A DNA stretch of 64,000 bases from Desulfatibacillum aliphaticivorans DSM 15576 (GCF_000429905.1 NZ_AUCT01000011.1:62001-126000), one strand, 5' to 3'. Shown: positions 1 to 9,026, counted from the stretch's first letter. Made by a program: numbers and translations. Notes: a model not told the origin generated them from the sequence alone.

Positions 1-268
1 CGTCGTCCTCGTGCATGGCGATGGGGACGTTCAACATGTCCGCCAAGCCCTTGGCGCCCATTACGTGGTCGCCATGCCCGTGGGTGGCCAGGATCATTTT
101 GACATTGCATCCCATCATCTTGACGGCGGCGGCGATGCGGGCCTCTTCCGCGCCCGGATCGATGACTACGGCCTCCATGGTTTTCAGACAGGCGACGATA
201 TAGCAATTGGCCTGATAAGCCCCCACGGCCAGAGTTTTGATATCCATTGTTTTTTCAGGTTCGGTCAT
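1..268 (-). CDS. Metallo-beta-lactamase-fold hydrolase, N-terminal part (cut by window edge)
   Basis: The first 89 codons of a minus-strand gene are present and the rest lies beyond base 1. The protein begins MTEPEKTMDIKTLAVGAYQANCYIV and reaches the zinc-ligand motif THGHGDH, the THxHxDH signature of the metallo-beta-lactamase fold. The early AYQANCYIV and VIDPGAE segments are typical of the glyoxalase II-like branch of small hydrolases (hydroxyacylglutathione hydrolase type). The ATG at 268 is preceded by a GAGG about six bases upstream; a second ATG at 247 is possible. The substrate cannot be inferred from this fragment. Confidence 0.8.
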   Translation of the reverse strand, partial: MTEPEKTMDIKTLAVGAYQANCYIVACLKTMEAVVIDPGAEEARIAAAVKMMGCNVKMILATHGHGDHVMGAKGLADMLNVPIAMHEDD

Positions 269-304
269 GGCTTCCTCAATAAACAATTCCTTTTACAGAT
301 CCCG

Positions 305-1003
305 TTAGTCTTCTCTGATTTCGGCGCGATAAAAACCTTCCGACATCATCTGATCCAGCATATCCCAAATTGTTGGCTCCTCCGCTAAAGCGTTCCGTGT
401 TCCAGGCGAGTCTTTATCAAAGTTGTCCCAGACGGTTCGGGTCAAAGTTTGAGGGACGCCAAGTTCTGCGAGTTTGCGCCGATATTTCTCCGGTGAATCG
501 GTATAAATCTCAAAGATTTTGTACCCCCCGACAAAAACCTCGTCATATCCATTATGCGACCCAAAACCGAAATTGACCATGCCATCATGGACAAGAAGGC
601 GTTCATTCGACAAAAATACCTTCTTCGCTCTCATAAAGTCGATATCATCGAGATAGTAGACGTTCTTATGGAATGGATCCGAAGCATTTCTTCGCAATTC
701 CTTCTCCTCTGCCTCATTTGCTCCAAGTTCAACCAGAAAAAATGCGGGTTCCCGCACGAGAGAGGAAAGACTGAGAAAAAGACTTGGAATGTTCTCGGCA
801 GACACGTTAATGGTGAACATATAGAAGCCTTTATCGGTCAAATGCTCTGAGTAGCCTTCGCTGATTCCTTTCAAAGAAGTAACTTGTACTCCGTCCACAA
901 GACGGAAATCCGGCTTCTTCGCCCCCATGTCACATCCTCCTATAGCCATTAATGCTAATAGCAGAGGGAAAGCAATCATTCGTAAAACCCATATATCCGA
1001 CAT
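305..1003 (-). CDS. Predicted lipoprotein of unknown function
   Basis: A 232-residue protein with a short N-terminal hydrophobic segment (residues 9-23) ending in a lipobox, AIGGC with Cys24, so it is probably an outer- or inner-membrane lipoprotein. The mature part has no motif that I recognise. It lies 9 bp after the upstream gene that ends at 1013, so the two are probably co-transcribed. The DNA is clearly AT-richer than the operon at 1.6-8.0 kb, which suggests a different history. A later start at Met9 would still leave a signal peptide. Real gene, function unknown. Confidence 0.65.
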   Translation of the reverse strand: MSDIWVLRMIAFPLLLALMAIGGCDMGAKKPDFRLVDGVQVTSLKGISEGYSEHLTDKGFYMFTINVSAENIPSLFLSLSSLVREPAFFLVELGANEAEEKELRRNASDPFHKNVYYLDDIDFMRAKKVFLSNERLLVHDGMVNFGFGSHNGYDEVFVGGYKIFEIYTDSPEKYRRKLAELGVPQTLTRTVWDNFDKDSPGTRNALAEEPTIWDMLDQMMSEGFYRAEIRED

Positions 1004-1012
1004 TCCAATACT

Positions 1013-1537
1013 CTACCCTTTTGATTTCAACAATTCTTCCCGTAAAAAAAGATACAGGGGATTATCCGGCCCGGCAAGATCTTTGATTGTTTGCGCAACG
1101 GCTTCTTTGTCCTTTATGTTTTGCATCATTTTGATCACCCGGCCGTCCCTCCCTTTGATGGCTATGACTTGAAACCCCGACATGGACTCGCTCCGCACTT
1201 TAACCATGTTGTGCCATCCCATGCTCACTAAGCAACGACGCGAAGAATCGTAGACGACAATTCCACCTTTGTATATTTTTGTATAATCGTCGACGACTGC
1301 TAAAAAAAACAGAAAAAACGCCGCGAATAGCGATGTCCCCAAAGAAACAAAAACGGTTTCCAACACTGTCAGACCGTCGCGATCAAAAAAGCTATAAAGC
1401 AACAAAGGAATTAGCAGTGAAGGAAAAATCCAAATAAACAAACGTTTGATTTCGCTCCTGTCCAAACGCACATTACAGACAAATTCGCTCGATGCCTTGG
1501 CTGCAGCATTTTTCTTTTTGAATAGATTCATTAGCAT
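1013..1537 (-). CDS. Small membrane protein of unknown function, two TM helices
   Basis: A 174-residue protein with a charged N-terminus (NLFKKKN), two hydrophobic segments at about residues 33-51 and 58-82, and a cytoplasmic-looking C-terminal half rich in charged residues. The topology resembles PH-like (bPH/YcxB-type) membrane proteins with an N-terminal hairpin and a soluble beta-rich domain, but I see no decisive motif. Start codons at 1537 (ATG) or 1531 (ATG, giving MNLFKKK) are both possible. It is the first gene of an AT-rich pair with the lipoprotein gene just downstream. Confidence 0.6.
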   Translation of the reverse strand: MLMNLFKKKNAAAKASSEFVCNVRLDRSEIKRLFIWIFPSLLIPLLLYSFFDRDGLTVLETVFVSLGTSLFAAFFLFFLAVVDDYTKIYKGGIVVYDSSRRCLVSMGWHNMVKVRSESMSGFQVIAIKGRDGRVIKMMQNIKDKEAVAQTIKDLAGPDNPLYLFLREELLKSKG

Positions 1538-1555
1538 GACTCAATAGACTACAAA

Positions 1556-1603
1556 CCCGTTTATGGATGGTTGCAAAAAATAATTGCTCTTTCCATAAAC
1601 GGG
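1556..1603 (-). terminator. 12-bp inverted repeat, probable end of the liv/acyl-CoA ligase transcript
   Basis: CCCGTTTATGGA (1556-1567) and TCCATAAACGGG (1592-1603) are perfect inverted copies, separated by a 24-base loop that contains an A/T tract. It lies 27 bp past the stop of the minus-strand acyl-CoA ligase gene. On the minus strand the stem is followed by TTTGT, a weak U tract, so termination may be partial. A small palindrome ATTTTCATGAAAAT lies between the stop codon and the stem. Confidence 0.5.
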
Positions 1604-1629
1604 CTATAGGATTTTCATGAAAATGTCAA

Positions 1630-3186
1630 TCAGGCTTGATCCTTCCAATAGGGTTCGCGAAGCTGGCGTTTGAGGACTTTGCCAAGAGCGTTGCGGGGGA
1701 AATCCTCCCGGCGGAACTCCACCCTGGCCAAGCGCTGATACTTGGCGAGGCGCTGGTTCACCCAGCCCATTATCTCGTCTTCACGGGCCTTGGCGTCCGG
1801 ATAGGGAATGACCAGGGCCAGGGGAGTCTCGCCCCATTTTTCATGGGGGATGGCCACCACCGCGGCTTCGTTGACGTCCGGGTGCTGGATCAATACCTCC
1901 TCGATATCCGAGGCGAACACGTTGATGCCGCCGGACACGATCATGTCCTTTTTCCGGTCCAGGATGTACAGGAAGCCGTCCTCGTCAAACCGGCCGATGT
2001 CGCCTGTCTTGATGAAGCTCCTGCCGAACTCGTCCTTCCAGATGATTTCCGCATTGGCGTCGGGCCTGTTGTGATAGCCTTTCATGAGCCCGGAGCTGAT
2101 GCCCACGATCTCGCCGATTTCGCCGAAGGGAAGCTCCTTGTCTTCATGGTCGATAATGCGGATTTCCGTACCGGAGATGGGCGTGCCCACGGAGCCGGTT
2201 TTCTCCTCGATTTCCTCGGGCTTGAGGGTGGTTCCCACGCCTTCGGTCAGGCCGTACAACTCGATCAGCCCCTTGCCCATGCGCTGGAGGATTTGCTTTT
2301 TGACCGGCAAGGGCAAGGCCGATCCCATGGACACCATGATCTCCAGGCTGGACAGGTCGTGCTTGTCAAAGTCCGGGTGATCCAGGATCACGTGATACTG
2401 GGTGGGCACCAAAAAGGTGTGGGTGATTTTTTCCTGTTCCACGGCCTGAAAAAAGGCCTCGGGAGAAAAAGTCGGCAACAGGATGACCAAGGCGCCCACG
2501 CCCATAGACCCCAACAGCATGACCCAGGTGGCGTTGGTGAACAAAGGCGTGTTGATGAGCATGGTGGAGCCGCTGTGAATGCGGAATTCCAGGCCGCCGG
2601 CCATGCCAAGCATGGTGCGGCTGAAATGGGTGTGCACAATGCCTTTGGGCAGGCCGGTGGTTCCCGAGGAATAAATGATGACTGCCTCGTCCTGATCCTG
2701 GGTCGGTACGTACACGTGGTTTACCGAGGCGCCTGACAAAAAGTCTTCGTAAGGGGTCCACCCTTCCTCGTCAAAGAACACGGCCATGCGCCGCTCCTGG
2801 GGGATGCCGTTGAGTTGATCCAGAACCGGCTGCACCAGGCCTTGGAGGGGAAAGGTGCAGAAGAAAAACTTTGCGCCCGCATCCTGGGTCAAAAAGGCCA
2901 GTTGCCCGGAGGTCAGCATGGGAGAGAGAGGGACGATCACCCCGCCGGCCCGAAGCACGCCGCACATGATTTCCAGGGCTTCGATGCAGTTCAAGGACAA
3001 CAGAGCGGCCTTATCGCCTTTTTTCAGGCCCGCCTTGATGAGGGCGTTTGCCGCCTGATTCACCCTGGCGTCGAACTGGCCCCACGTGACCTGCCGGTCT
3101 CCGCATTTAAAGGCGATGCGGCTTCCGCGATATTTGGCATGGGTCCCTACCGAACCGGCAATGTTTAATCCTGCGCGTTCCAGCAT
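1630..3186 (-). CDS. Acyl-CoA synthetase / AMP-dependent CoA ligase
   Basis: A 518-residue ANL-superfamily enzyme that activates a carboxylic acid with ATP to an acyl-AMP and then to the CoA thioester. The P-loop motif YSSGTTGLPKG is at residues 172-182, the A5 motif ELYGLTEG near 311, and the hinge region GDIGRFDEDGFLYILDRKKD near 402-420. The C-terminal catalytic Lys region reads NALGKVLKRQ. The length is normal for fatty- or aromatic-acid CoA ligases. It is the last gene after livKHMGF, 24 bp downstream of livF, so its substrate is probably what that transporter imports. The exact acid cannot be read from the sequence. The ATG at 3186 follows an AGGGAGGG-like site. Confidence 0.9.
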   Translation of the reverse strand: MLERAGLNIAGSVGTHAKYRGSRIAFKCGDRQVTWGQFDARVNQAANALIKAGLKKGDKAALLSLNCIEALEIMCGVLRAGGVIVPLSPMLTSGQLAFLTQDAGAKFFFCTFPLQGLVQPVLDQLNGIPQERRMAVFFDEEGWTPYEDFLSGASVNHVYVPTQDQDEAVIIYSSGTTGLPKGIVHTHFSRTMLGMAGGLEFRIHSGSTMLINTPLFTNATWVMLLGSMGVGALVILLPTFSPEAFFQAVEQEKITHTFLVPTQYHVILDHPDFDKHDLSSLEIMVSMGSALPLPVKKQILQRMGKGLIELYGLTEGVGTTLKPEEIEEKTGSVGTPISGTEIRIIDHEDKELPFGEIGEIVGISSGLMKGYHNRPDANAEIIWKDEFGRSFIKTGDIGRFDEDGFLYILDRKKDMIVSGGINVFASDIEEVLIQHPDVNEAAVVAIPHEKWGETPLALVIPYPDAKAREDEIMGWVNQRLAKYQRLARVEFRREDFPRNALGKVLKRQLREPYWKDQA

Positions 3187-3210
3187 GATTCCTACCCTCC
3201 CTTTTCGATT

Positions 3211-3924
3211 TTAAACCTCCAGGTATTGGGCCCGGGCTTCGGGGTTGTCGTCCAGTTCCTGCACGGTTCCCACGAATCCGATGTGGGCCTTGCCCATCAG
3301 ATACACCCTGTGGGCCAGGCTCATGGCCACTTCCAGGTTATGCTCCACCAACAGGATGGAAACGCCCCGCTTGTTGATTTCCTCCAAAACGTCCCGGACC
3401 GCGTCCACGATGATGGGGGCCAGGCCTTCGGTGGGTTCGTCCACCAAAAGCAGGGACGGGGCGCCCATAAGCGCCCGGCCTATGGCCAGCATTTGCTGCT
3501 CTCCGCCGGAGAGGTTGGCGCCTTTATTGTCTCGCCGTTTTTTCAGGGAGGGAAAAACCTCATAGATTTTCTCCAGGGTCCAGGCTTTGGGGTTGCTTTC
3601 GTCCACCACCCCGCCTTTGACGCCTATGCGCAGGTTGTCCTCCACGGTGAGGTTGGGAAAAATCCTCCGTTCCTCGGGCACGTAGCCTATGCCGGCCATG
3701 GACACCTTATGGGGAGGCTTGCCGAAAATATTGGCGCCCTGGAAAACCACCTTACCGGACTTGGGCTTGACCATGCCCATGACGGATTTCAGGGTGGTGG
3801 ACTTTCCCATGCCGTTGCGGCCTAACAGGGCGACGATTTCCTCCTGCTCCACGTTGAGGGAAATCCCCTGAAGCACATGGCTGGGTCCGTAATAGGTATT
3901 CAAATCCTTGATTTCCAAAAACAC
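3211..3924 (-). CDS. livF: Branched-chain-type ABC transporter ATPase LivF
   Basis: A 237-residue ABC ATPase of the LivF branch. Walker A GRNGMGKST (about residues 35-43), signature LSGGEQQM, Walker B LLLVDEPTEGLAP and the switch His in LLVEHNLEVA are all intact. With LivG it would drive the LivH/LivM permease and the LivK binding protein. It starts one base after the livG stop, so the two are tightly coupled. The acyl-CoA ligase next door suggests the substrate is an organic acid rather than an amino acid. Confidence 0.93.
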   Translation of the reverse strand: MFLEIKDLNTYYGPSHVLQGISLNVEQEEIVALLGRNGMGKSTTLKSVMGMVKPKSGKVVFQGANIFGKPPHKVSMAGIGYVPEERRIFPNLTVEDNLRIGVKGGVVDESNPKAWTLEKIYEVFPSLKKRRDNKGANLSGGEQQMLAIGRALMGAPSLLLVDEPTEGLAPIIVDAVRDVLEEINKRGVSILLVEHNLEVAMSLAHRVYLMGKAHIGFVGTVQELDDNPEARAQYLEV

Positions 3925-3925
3925 G

Positions 3926-4681
3926 CTACACCTCCCTCCTGTGACCCAGATAGGCGTCCTTGACCTCTTTCATGTTCCGGATTTCGTCCGGCTTGCCCAC
4001 AGCCAGCACCTTGCCGTGATGCAGCACGGTAATGCGGTCGGCCAGGGAAAAAACCACGTCCATGTCGTGCTCCACAATGACCATGGTCTTGCCTTCGGTG
4101 AGCCTGCGGATGAGGTCCACGGCGTTATGGGTTTCGTCCCGGCTCATGCCGGCCGTGGGTTCGTCCAGCATGACCAGATCCGGGTCCGTGGACATGGCCA
4201 GGGAAACCTCCAGGGAACGATGCTTGCCGTAGGACAGGGCGTCGGCCGGAGCGTGGGTTTCCTCTTTCAGGTTGATCCGCTCCAGGATGGCGTTGGTTTC
4301 CCTGGTGACCTCCTCCATCTTGTCCACCCGGTTGAACATATTAAAGCGGATGCCCATGCGGGAGAGCACGCCCATGCGGATGTTCTGGAATGTGGAAAGG
4401 TTGTGGAAGGTGCTGGTTATCTGGAAGGACCGGCCCATGCCCAGGCGGGAGAGCTTGTGGGGCTTGAAGCCGCTTACGTTTTTGCCTTTGAACATAACCT
4501 TGCCCCGGCTGGGGGAGTACATGCCGGTGATGACATTGAACAGGGTGGTCTTGCCCGCCCCGTTGGGGCCTATGATGGCGTGGCGTTCGCCTTTTTCCAC
4601 CTGCAAATCCACGCCTGTCAGCACTTGCAGGCCGGAGTAGTCGTAAAACAGGTTGATGGTTTCCAGGATGTTTTCGCTCAT
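3926..4681 (-). CDS. livG: Branched-chain-type ABC transporter ATPase LivG
   Basis: A 251-residue ATPase with Walker A GPNGAGKTT, a LivG-type signature written SYGKHRSLEV (in place of LSGGQ, usual for this family), Walker B LVMLDEPTAGMS and switch VIVEHDMDVVF. The C-terminal extension ending KDAYLG is typical of LivG. The start ATG overlaps the livM stop by four bases (ATGA at 4678-4681), indicating translational coupling. Confidence 0.93.
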   Translation of the reverse strand: MSENILETINLFYDYSGLQVLTGVDLQVEKGERHAIIGPNGAGKTTLFNVITGMYSPSRGKVMFKGKNVSGFKPHKLSRLGMGRSFQITSTFHNLSTFQNIRMGVLSRMGIRFNMFNRVDKMEEVTRETNAILERINLKEETHAPADALSYGKHRSLEVSLAMSTDPDLVMLDEPTAGMSRDETHNAVDLIRRLTEGKTMVIVEHDMDVVFSLADRITVLHHGKVLAVGKPDEIRNMKEVKDAYLGHRREV

Positions 4682-5676
4682 GCCTCCACCTCCTCGGACG
4701 CGGGCTGGGATTTATTACCGAACAGCTTGGCCATGAGGCCCCGCCACAGCCAGAGGAGGCCTCCGGGGGCGTAGAGCACCACGCCGATAAACAGGAGGCC
4801 GGTAATCAGCTCCGCCCGCTCCGTGTACCGCATGATCAGGTCTTCCAGGACAATGAGGACGCCCGAGCCCAGGATGGGGCCGAAAAAGGTGCCTATGCCG
4901 CCGATAAGGATAGCCATGATGGGATAGAACGACACCATAATGTGCAGCACTCCGTCCGTGGAGACGATCCCCTGGAACAAGGCGAACAGGGAGCCTGCAA
5001 TGCCGGCGAAAAAGCCGGACACGGCGAATACGATGGCCTTGGTCTGGGGCACCTTATAGCCCAGGTAATCCACCCGCAGGGTGTTGTCCCGGATGCCCAC
5101 CACCACTTGCCCCAGGGGGGTTTTGGTGATGTACCACATGATGAGGACGCCGATCACGCAGACCGCCAGGGCGAAATAGTAGAAGACCGTGGGGTCCAGC
5201 ATGTCGAAGGAGGCGATCCCCGGAATGTTCAGGTTGGGGACGTCGTATCCGGCAATGCCGTCCTCGCCGCCCGTGACTTCCCGGAACTTGAGGCACAGGA
5301 TGAACATGAGCTGCCCGAAAGCCAGGGTGAGCATGGCGAAGGCGGTTCCCGTCACCCGCACCAGGAGAGGGCTGAGGATCAGGCCTATGACGCCGGCGGC
5401 AAGGCCGCTTAAAAGCAAAGCGCCGATCACGGGAAAGCCTTCCACGTGGTACAGCAGGAGGGCTGTGGTATAGGCCCCCACCCCGTAAAACAGGGCGTGG
5501 CCGAAGCTGAGCACCCCGGTGTAGGATAGCAGCAGGTTCAGGCTGACGGCGTACAGGACGAACCCGGCCAGTTCCACCAGCACATTGGTTTTGACAATGC
5601 CCAACACATGGGGAGCAATTCCCGCCGCAGCCAGGAAGACAACCCACAAGGCAAGATTGCGTTTGGATTTAATCAT
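4678..5676 (-). CDS. livM: Branched-chain-type ABC transporter permease LivM
   Basis: A 332-residue inner-membrane permease with about nine to ten hydrophobic segments and the LivM signature GYNVG-like region written as AGYDVPNLNIPG plus the loop VGIRDNTLRVDYLGY. The start is placed at the ATG at 5676, with GGAG six bases upstream. An in-frame TTG at 5688 lacks a ribosome-binding site. The ATG lies inside the end of livH, so the two genes overlap by 8 bp. Confidence 0.93.
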   Translation of the reverse strand: MIKSKRNLALWVVFLAAAGIAPHVLGIVKTNVLVELAGFVLYAVSLNLLLSYTGVLSFGHALFYGVGAYTTALLLYHVEGFPVIGALLLSGLAAGVIGLILSPLLVRVTGTAFAMLTLAFGQLMFILCLKFREVTGGEDGIAGYDVPNLNIPGIASFDMLDPTVFYYFALAVCVIGVLIMWYITKTPLGQVVVGIRDNTLRVDYLGYKVPQTKAIVFAVSGFFAGIAGSLFALFQGIVSTDGVLHIMVSFYPIMAILIGGIGTFFGPILGSGVLIVLEDLIMRYTERAELITGLLFIGVVLYAPGGLLWLWRGLMAKLFGNKSQPASEEVEA

Positions 5677-6550
5677 CGCGTTCTCCAAAAAATCCCATGG
5701 GTTTGAAGGAAAGCACCAGGGCCATGAACAAAAAGACCAAAACCGGCGCCAACCTGGGTATGAACTGGATGCCGAAGGCGTTCAATTCGCCCAAAAACAG
5801 AGAGACCACCACGGCGCCGAACAGGCTGCCGAAGCCTCCCACGACCACCACAACAAAGGCGTCCAGGCCGATCTGGTCGGCAAGGCCGGGAAACACCGTG
5901 AGCATGGGCGCGGCAGCCACCCCGGCCACGCCGGCCATGATCGTTCCCACGCCGAACACGAACATGAACACCCGGGGCATGTTGATGCCCAAAGCGCTGA
6001 CCATGTCGGCGTCGGAGACCGCCGCCCGGATGATCATGCCAAGGCGGGTTTTGTACAGGATGAAGGCCAGGGCGGATAAAATCGCCGCAGCCAGCCCGAT
6101 GATGAACAGCCGGTAAATGGGGTATTCCAGCCCGGCCACGGAAACCAGGCCCTCCAGAGAGGGCGGGATGACCACCTGATGGCTTTCCGTGCCCCAGATG
6201 GTTTTCACGCCTTCGGCGATGACCAGGGAAATGCCCAGAGTGAGCAGCAGATCGCCAATGTGCCCCAGGTTGTATTGCTGCACCTTGCGCAGTAAAAATC
6301 TTTCCACGAAGACGCCGATGAGTCCGGTCCCCAGGGGGGCCAGGATCAGGGCGATCCAGAAGCTGTCCGTCCAGGCGACCACCTGGTAGCAGAAATACGC
6401 GGAAAGCATGAAAAACGAGGCGTGGGCCAGGTTGAGTATGCCCATCATGCCGAAGATGAGGGTCAGGCCGGACGCCACCAGGAACAAAAGCATGCCGTAG
6501 GTCAGTCCGTGAATGGCCTGGGCCACATACATTGCCGTTACCGGGCTCAT
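5669..6550 (-). CDS. livH: Branched-chain-type ABC transporter permease LivH
   Basis: A 293-residue permease beginning MSPVTAMYVAQAIHGLTYGM, with the LivH-type conserved helix GLTLIFGMMGILNLAHASFFM (about residues 24-44) and the cytoplasmic loop RAAVSDADMVSALGIN. The ATG at 6550 has a strong GGAGG nine bases upstream. The longer open frame up to 6619 adds a proline-rich non-membrane stretch without a start signal, so I exclude it. Confidence 0.92.
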   Translation of the reverse strand: MSPVTAMYVAQAIHGLTYGMLLFLVASGLTLIFGMMGILNLAHASFFMLSAYFCYQVVAWTDSFWIALILAPLGTGLIGVFVERFLLRKVQQYNLGHIGDLLLTLGISLVIAEGVKTIWGTESHQVVIPPSLEGLVSVAGLEYPIYRLFIIGLAAAILSALAFILYKTRLGMIIRAAVSDADMVSALGINMPRVFMFVFGVGTIMAGVAGVAAAPMLTVFPGLADQIGLDAFVVVVVGGFGSLFGAVVVSLFLGELNAFGIQFIPRLAPVLVFLFMALVLSFKPMGFFGERDD

Positions 6551-6705
6551 GGAATATGTCCTCCAAAAAATTAAAGCTGAAAACTGTGTGTACGGCGCCG
6601 GATCCCCCGCCCCGGGCATGGCCGGAGGGGGGAGCGGCTTGAGGATGACGCCGAATTGCGACTGTCAGGGCGGTTCAAACGTGTTTGTTTATTCGACCGG
6701 TCCGG

Positions 6706-8043
6706 CTACTTACAATTCCCTCCCTTGACGGGCATGGATTTTTCAGCCGGAATGACAAAGACCTCATCGCCGGAGGAGATTTCTTCAAACCAGGGATTGG
6801 GATACACGTATTCCGTAGCGTAGGTGTCGCGGATGGTCACGTGGTCGCAGGCGCGCATTTCAAGCCGCTTGCCGTCGGCGGTGTAGTACACGTCGCCTTC
6901 CCAGACCTTGATGACCTTTTCGGGATCCGAGGAGCCCGCCCTCTCAAACACGTCCAGCATCCAATAGGTGTTTTCCAGTGCATACCCCAGAGTGCCGCCG
7001 GGCCACTTATACAGGAGCGTGTTGTAGGGCGCGGACCATTTGTCTTTCCACAGGTCGTTCCATTTTTTGGCGAAGGCCATGCCGTTTTTGTTGTTTTTAT
7101 CGCCGATGTGCTGATTGAGGTTGACCAGGCCCTTGGTGCCTTCCGGGCCGATGGCGGCGAGGGAATTGGGCTCGTCAATGAAAATGTTGGCGAAGGGCAG
7201 GTCCACTCCCAGTTGGCGGGCTTGTTTGACCAGGTTGCCGCCGTCGGGCATCCAGTCGCCTGTGAAGATGACTTCCGCGCCCGAGGCTTTGGCCTTGGTC
7301 AGGTAGGGGGCGAAATCCTTGGCGAACAGGGGGTGGTAGTCTTCGCCCACAATTTCGGCCTCGGGATAGTATTTTGCCAGGCCCTTTTTGAAGGCGTCAG
7401 CCAGGGAGTGGCCGAAGAGGTAGTCCTGGCAGATGATGTAGAATTTCTTTTCTTTTTTGCGCTGGGCGTAAAAATACGCCGTGGTCTCCCCGACCTGGTT
7501 GGTGGTCCACATGGTTTGAAAGGTGTACTTGTTGAAGTTTTTCTCGTCCATGAGGGAATCGGACATGGAAAGGGACTGATGGAAGATGACCTTATAACGT
7601 TCGGCCACGTTCTGGATGACCAGGGCCAGATGGCTGCCCGAGGTGCCCCACAGGACGTCCACCTTGTCCTCCAGAACCAGTTTTTCGGCGGCCTTTTTGG
7701 TGGCTGCAGGCTTGCCCATGACGTCGCCCTTGATGACTTCAATGAGCTTTTTCTTGCCGTCGATCATGATGCCGCCCCGTTTGTTAATGTCATGGGCGAC
7801 CCAGGCGGTGGTGAGCCAGAACAATTCGCCGTTTCCGGCGCCCGGCCCGCTGAAAATCTGGAGCAGGCCGATTTTGAATGTATCTCCGGTTGGGTTTTGA
7901 AAGTTGTTGGGATCAAAGTCCGACATGTCCGACATATCTTCAATCTTAAAAGCGTTTTCGGCCAACGCCGAGCCTGCCAAAAACAGAGAGGCGGCCAGGA
8001 ACAAACAGGCGGCAAAGGAAACGGCCTTTAATGTCTTTTGCAT
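6706..8043 (-). CDS. livK: Branched-chain-type ABC transporter substrate-binding protein LivK
   Basis: A 445-residue periplasmic binding protein with a signal peptide (residues 1-28, cleaved after GSALA). Its Peripla_BP_6 body contains KIGLLQIFSGPGAG, VDVLWGTSGSHLALVIQ and the later VIFTGDWMPDG. It is longer than the amino-acid-binding LivK proteins (usually about 350-370 residues), more like the urea/amide/organic acid branch, so amino acids should not be assumed. The gap of 155 bp to livH suits the usual excess expression of the binding protein. AAGGAGG precedes the ATG at 8043. Confidence 0.9.
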   Translation of the reverse strand: MQKTLKAVSFAACLFLAASLFLAGSALAENAFKIEDMSDMSDFDPNNFQNPTGDTFKIGLLQIFSGPGAGNGELFWLTTAWVAHDINKRGGIMIDGKKKLIEVIKGDVMGKPAATKKAAEKLVLEDKVDVLWGTSGSHLALVIQNVAERYKVIFHQSLSMSDSLMDEKNFNKYTFQTMWTTNQVGETTAYFYAQRKKEKKFYIICQDYLFGHSLADAFKKGLAKYYPEAEIVGEDYHPLFAKDFAPYLTKAKASGAEVIFTGDWMPDGGNLVKQARQLGVDLPFANIFIDEPNSLAAIGPEGTKGLVNLNQHIGDKNNKNGMAFAKKWNDLWKDKWSAPYNTLLYKWPGGTLGYALENTYWMLDVFERAGSSDPEKVIKVWEGDVYYTADGKRLEMRACDHVTIRDTYATEYVYPNPWFEEISSGDEVFVIPAEKSMPVKGGNCK

Positions 8044-8309
8044 TGTAACCTCCTTGCGTGTTCGTTGAAGTCTCTGAATGTAAGAAAAAAGCGTCGAATA
8101 ATCTAATTTCCGATCCTGAAGCTCCTCCTTTTTTCACAATGTTAGTGTTTAATCCGGTTTGGCGCGCTGCGCACTATACAGGCGTCCGGCCTGGTCGGCC
8201 TAAGCCGAAGCGCCTTTTATCCATTTATATACGCATCCCCGTGCGATTCGGGGGAATGGTTCAGGTTGGTTCACGGGCGCCGTGAGGACGTCCGGGTTTT
8301 GGAAGGAGT
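8044..8309 (-). other. Gap between MerR-type gene and livK; no clear motif
   Basis: 266 bp that should contain the liv operon promoter or a leader. A short hairpin TCGGCCTAAGCCGA lies near 8192-8205 and a GC-rich imperfect dyad GGCGCGCTGCGC near 8161-8172. I could not identify a convincing -35/-10 pair or operator. Confidence 0.3.
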
Positions 8310-9026
8310 CTATTCGGAGCTTTCGCTCCGCCGTTTTTCCATTTCTTCCGCAAAGGTCTGTTTGGCCAGCTTCCGGTACAGGTGGTAATAGAAAATGCTC
8401 ATGATCTCCATGCCCTGCTGGGCCCGGGCGTGAAAGGATTCATCGTCCACCTTTTTCCATAGGGCGTCGAAAAAGTATTTGTTGCCTTTGGAGGCCAGAC
8501 CCCGGAAGTCATCCTTGTATTGGCGCAGGGCCTCGGGATCGAATCCGTCCTTGGGCCCCAGCCCCACCCGGCCCATGTCGCAAATGACCTTGCCCAGAGA
8601 CACGTCGTCCTGGGAATACACCTTTTCTCCGTCAATGGTTTCCGGCGTTATTACGCCCCACTCCTCCACCTTGACCAGCCATTTTTCGCTCAGCCCCGTG
8701 GCTTTGCGAAAATTCTCCTCTCCCTTGATTTCCCCGGGCAAAAGGCGCTCCACCGCGCTGAAATACTCGCTTTGCAGTTGGAGAACCGCCCCCTGGACCG
8801 GAGACCCTTTGTTCCAGCGTTTGACGATTTTTTTGATCTCGGACAACGGAAGGAAATGTTTGTCCTGCAATTCTTTGATGTATTTGATGCGTTCGATGTA
8901 GGAATCGTCGTACTCCGCAACATTGCGGGCCTTTTTCCGGGGTTTGGGAAGCAGGCCTTCCCGGATGTAGAAATGAATGGTTTCCTTGGGCGCTCCGGCC
9001 GCCTTGGCCAATTCGCTGATTTTCAT
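8310..9026 (-). CDS. MerR-family transcriptional regulator
   Basis: A 238-residue regulator whose N-terminus (MKISELAKAAGAPKETIHFYIREGLLPKP) is a standard MerR winged helix-turn-helix with the FYIREGLL recognition wing. It is followed by a helical linker (YIERIKYIKELQDKHFLPLSEIKKIV) and an unusual 150-residue C-terminal region with no Cys ligands, so a small-molecule or acyl-CoA ligand is more likely than a metal. It lies just upstream of livK-acyl-CoA ligase on the same strand and is the obvious candidate regulator of that operon; that role is inferred from position. Confidence 0.85.
   Translation of the reverse strand: MKISELAKAAGAPKETIHFYIREGLLPKPRKKARNVAEYDDSYIERIKYIKELQDKHFLPLSEIKKIVKRWNKGSPVQGAVLQLQSEYFSAVERLLPGEIKGEENFRKATGLSEKWLVKVEEWGVITPETIDGEKVYSQDDVSLGKVICDMGRVGLGPKDGFDPEALRQYKDDFRGLASKGNKYFFDALWKKVDDESFHARAQQGMEIMSIFYYHLYRKLAKQTFAEEMEKRRSESSE

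Noticed and set aside
1636..2736. 366-codon plus-strand open frame opposite the acyl-CoA ligase
   Set aside because: Shadow of a clear ANL enzyme gene; no motif, no start signal.
6685..8031. 448-codon open frame on the plus strand opposite livK
   Set aside because: Antisense shadow of livK; it has no family motif and no ribosome-binding site, and high-GC third positions keep this frame open.
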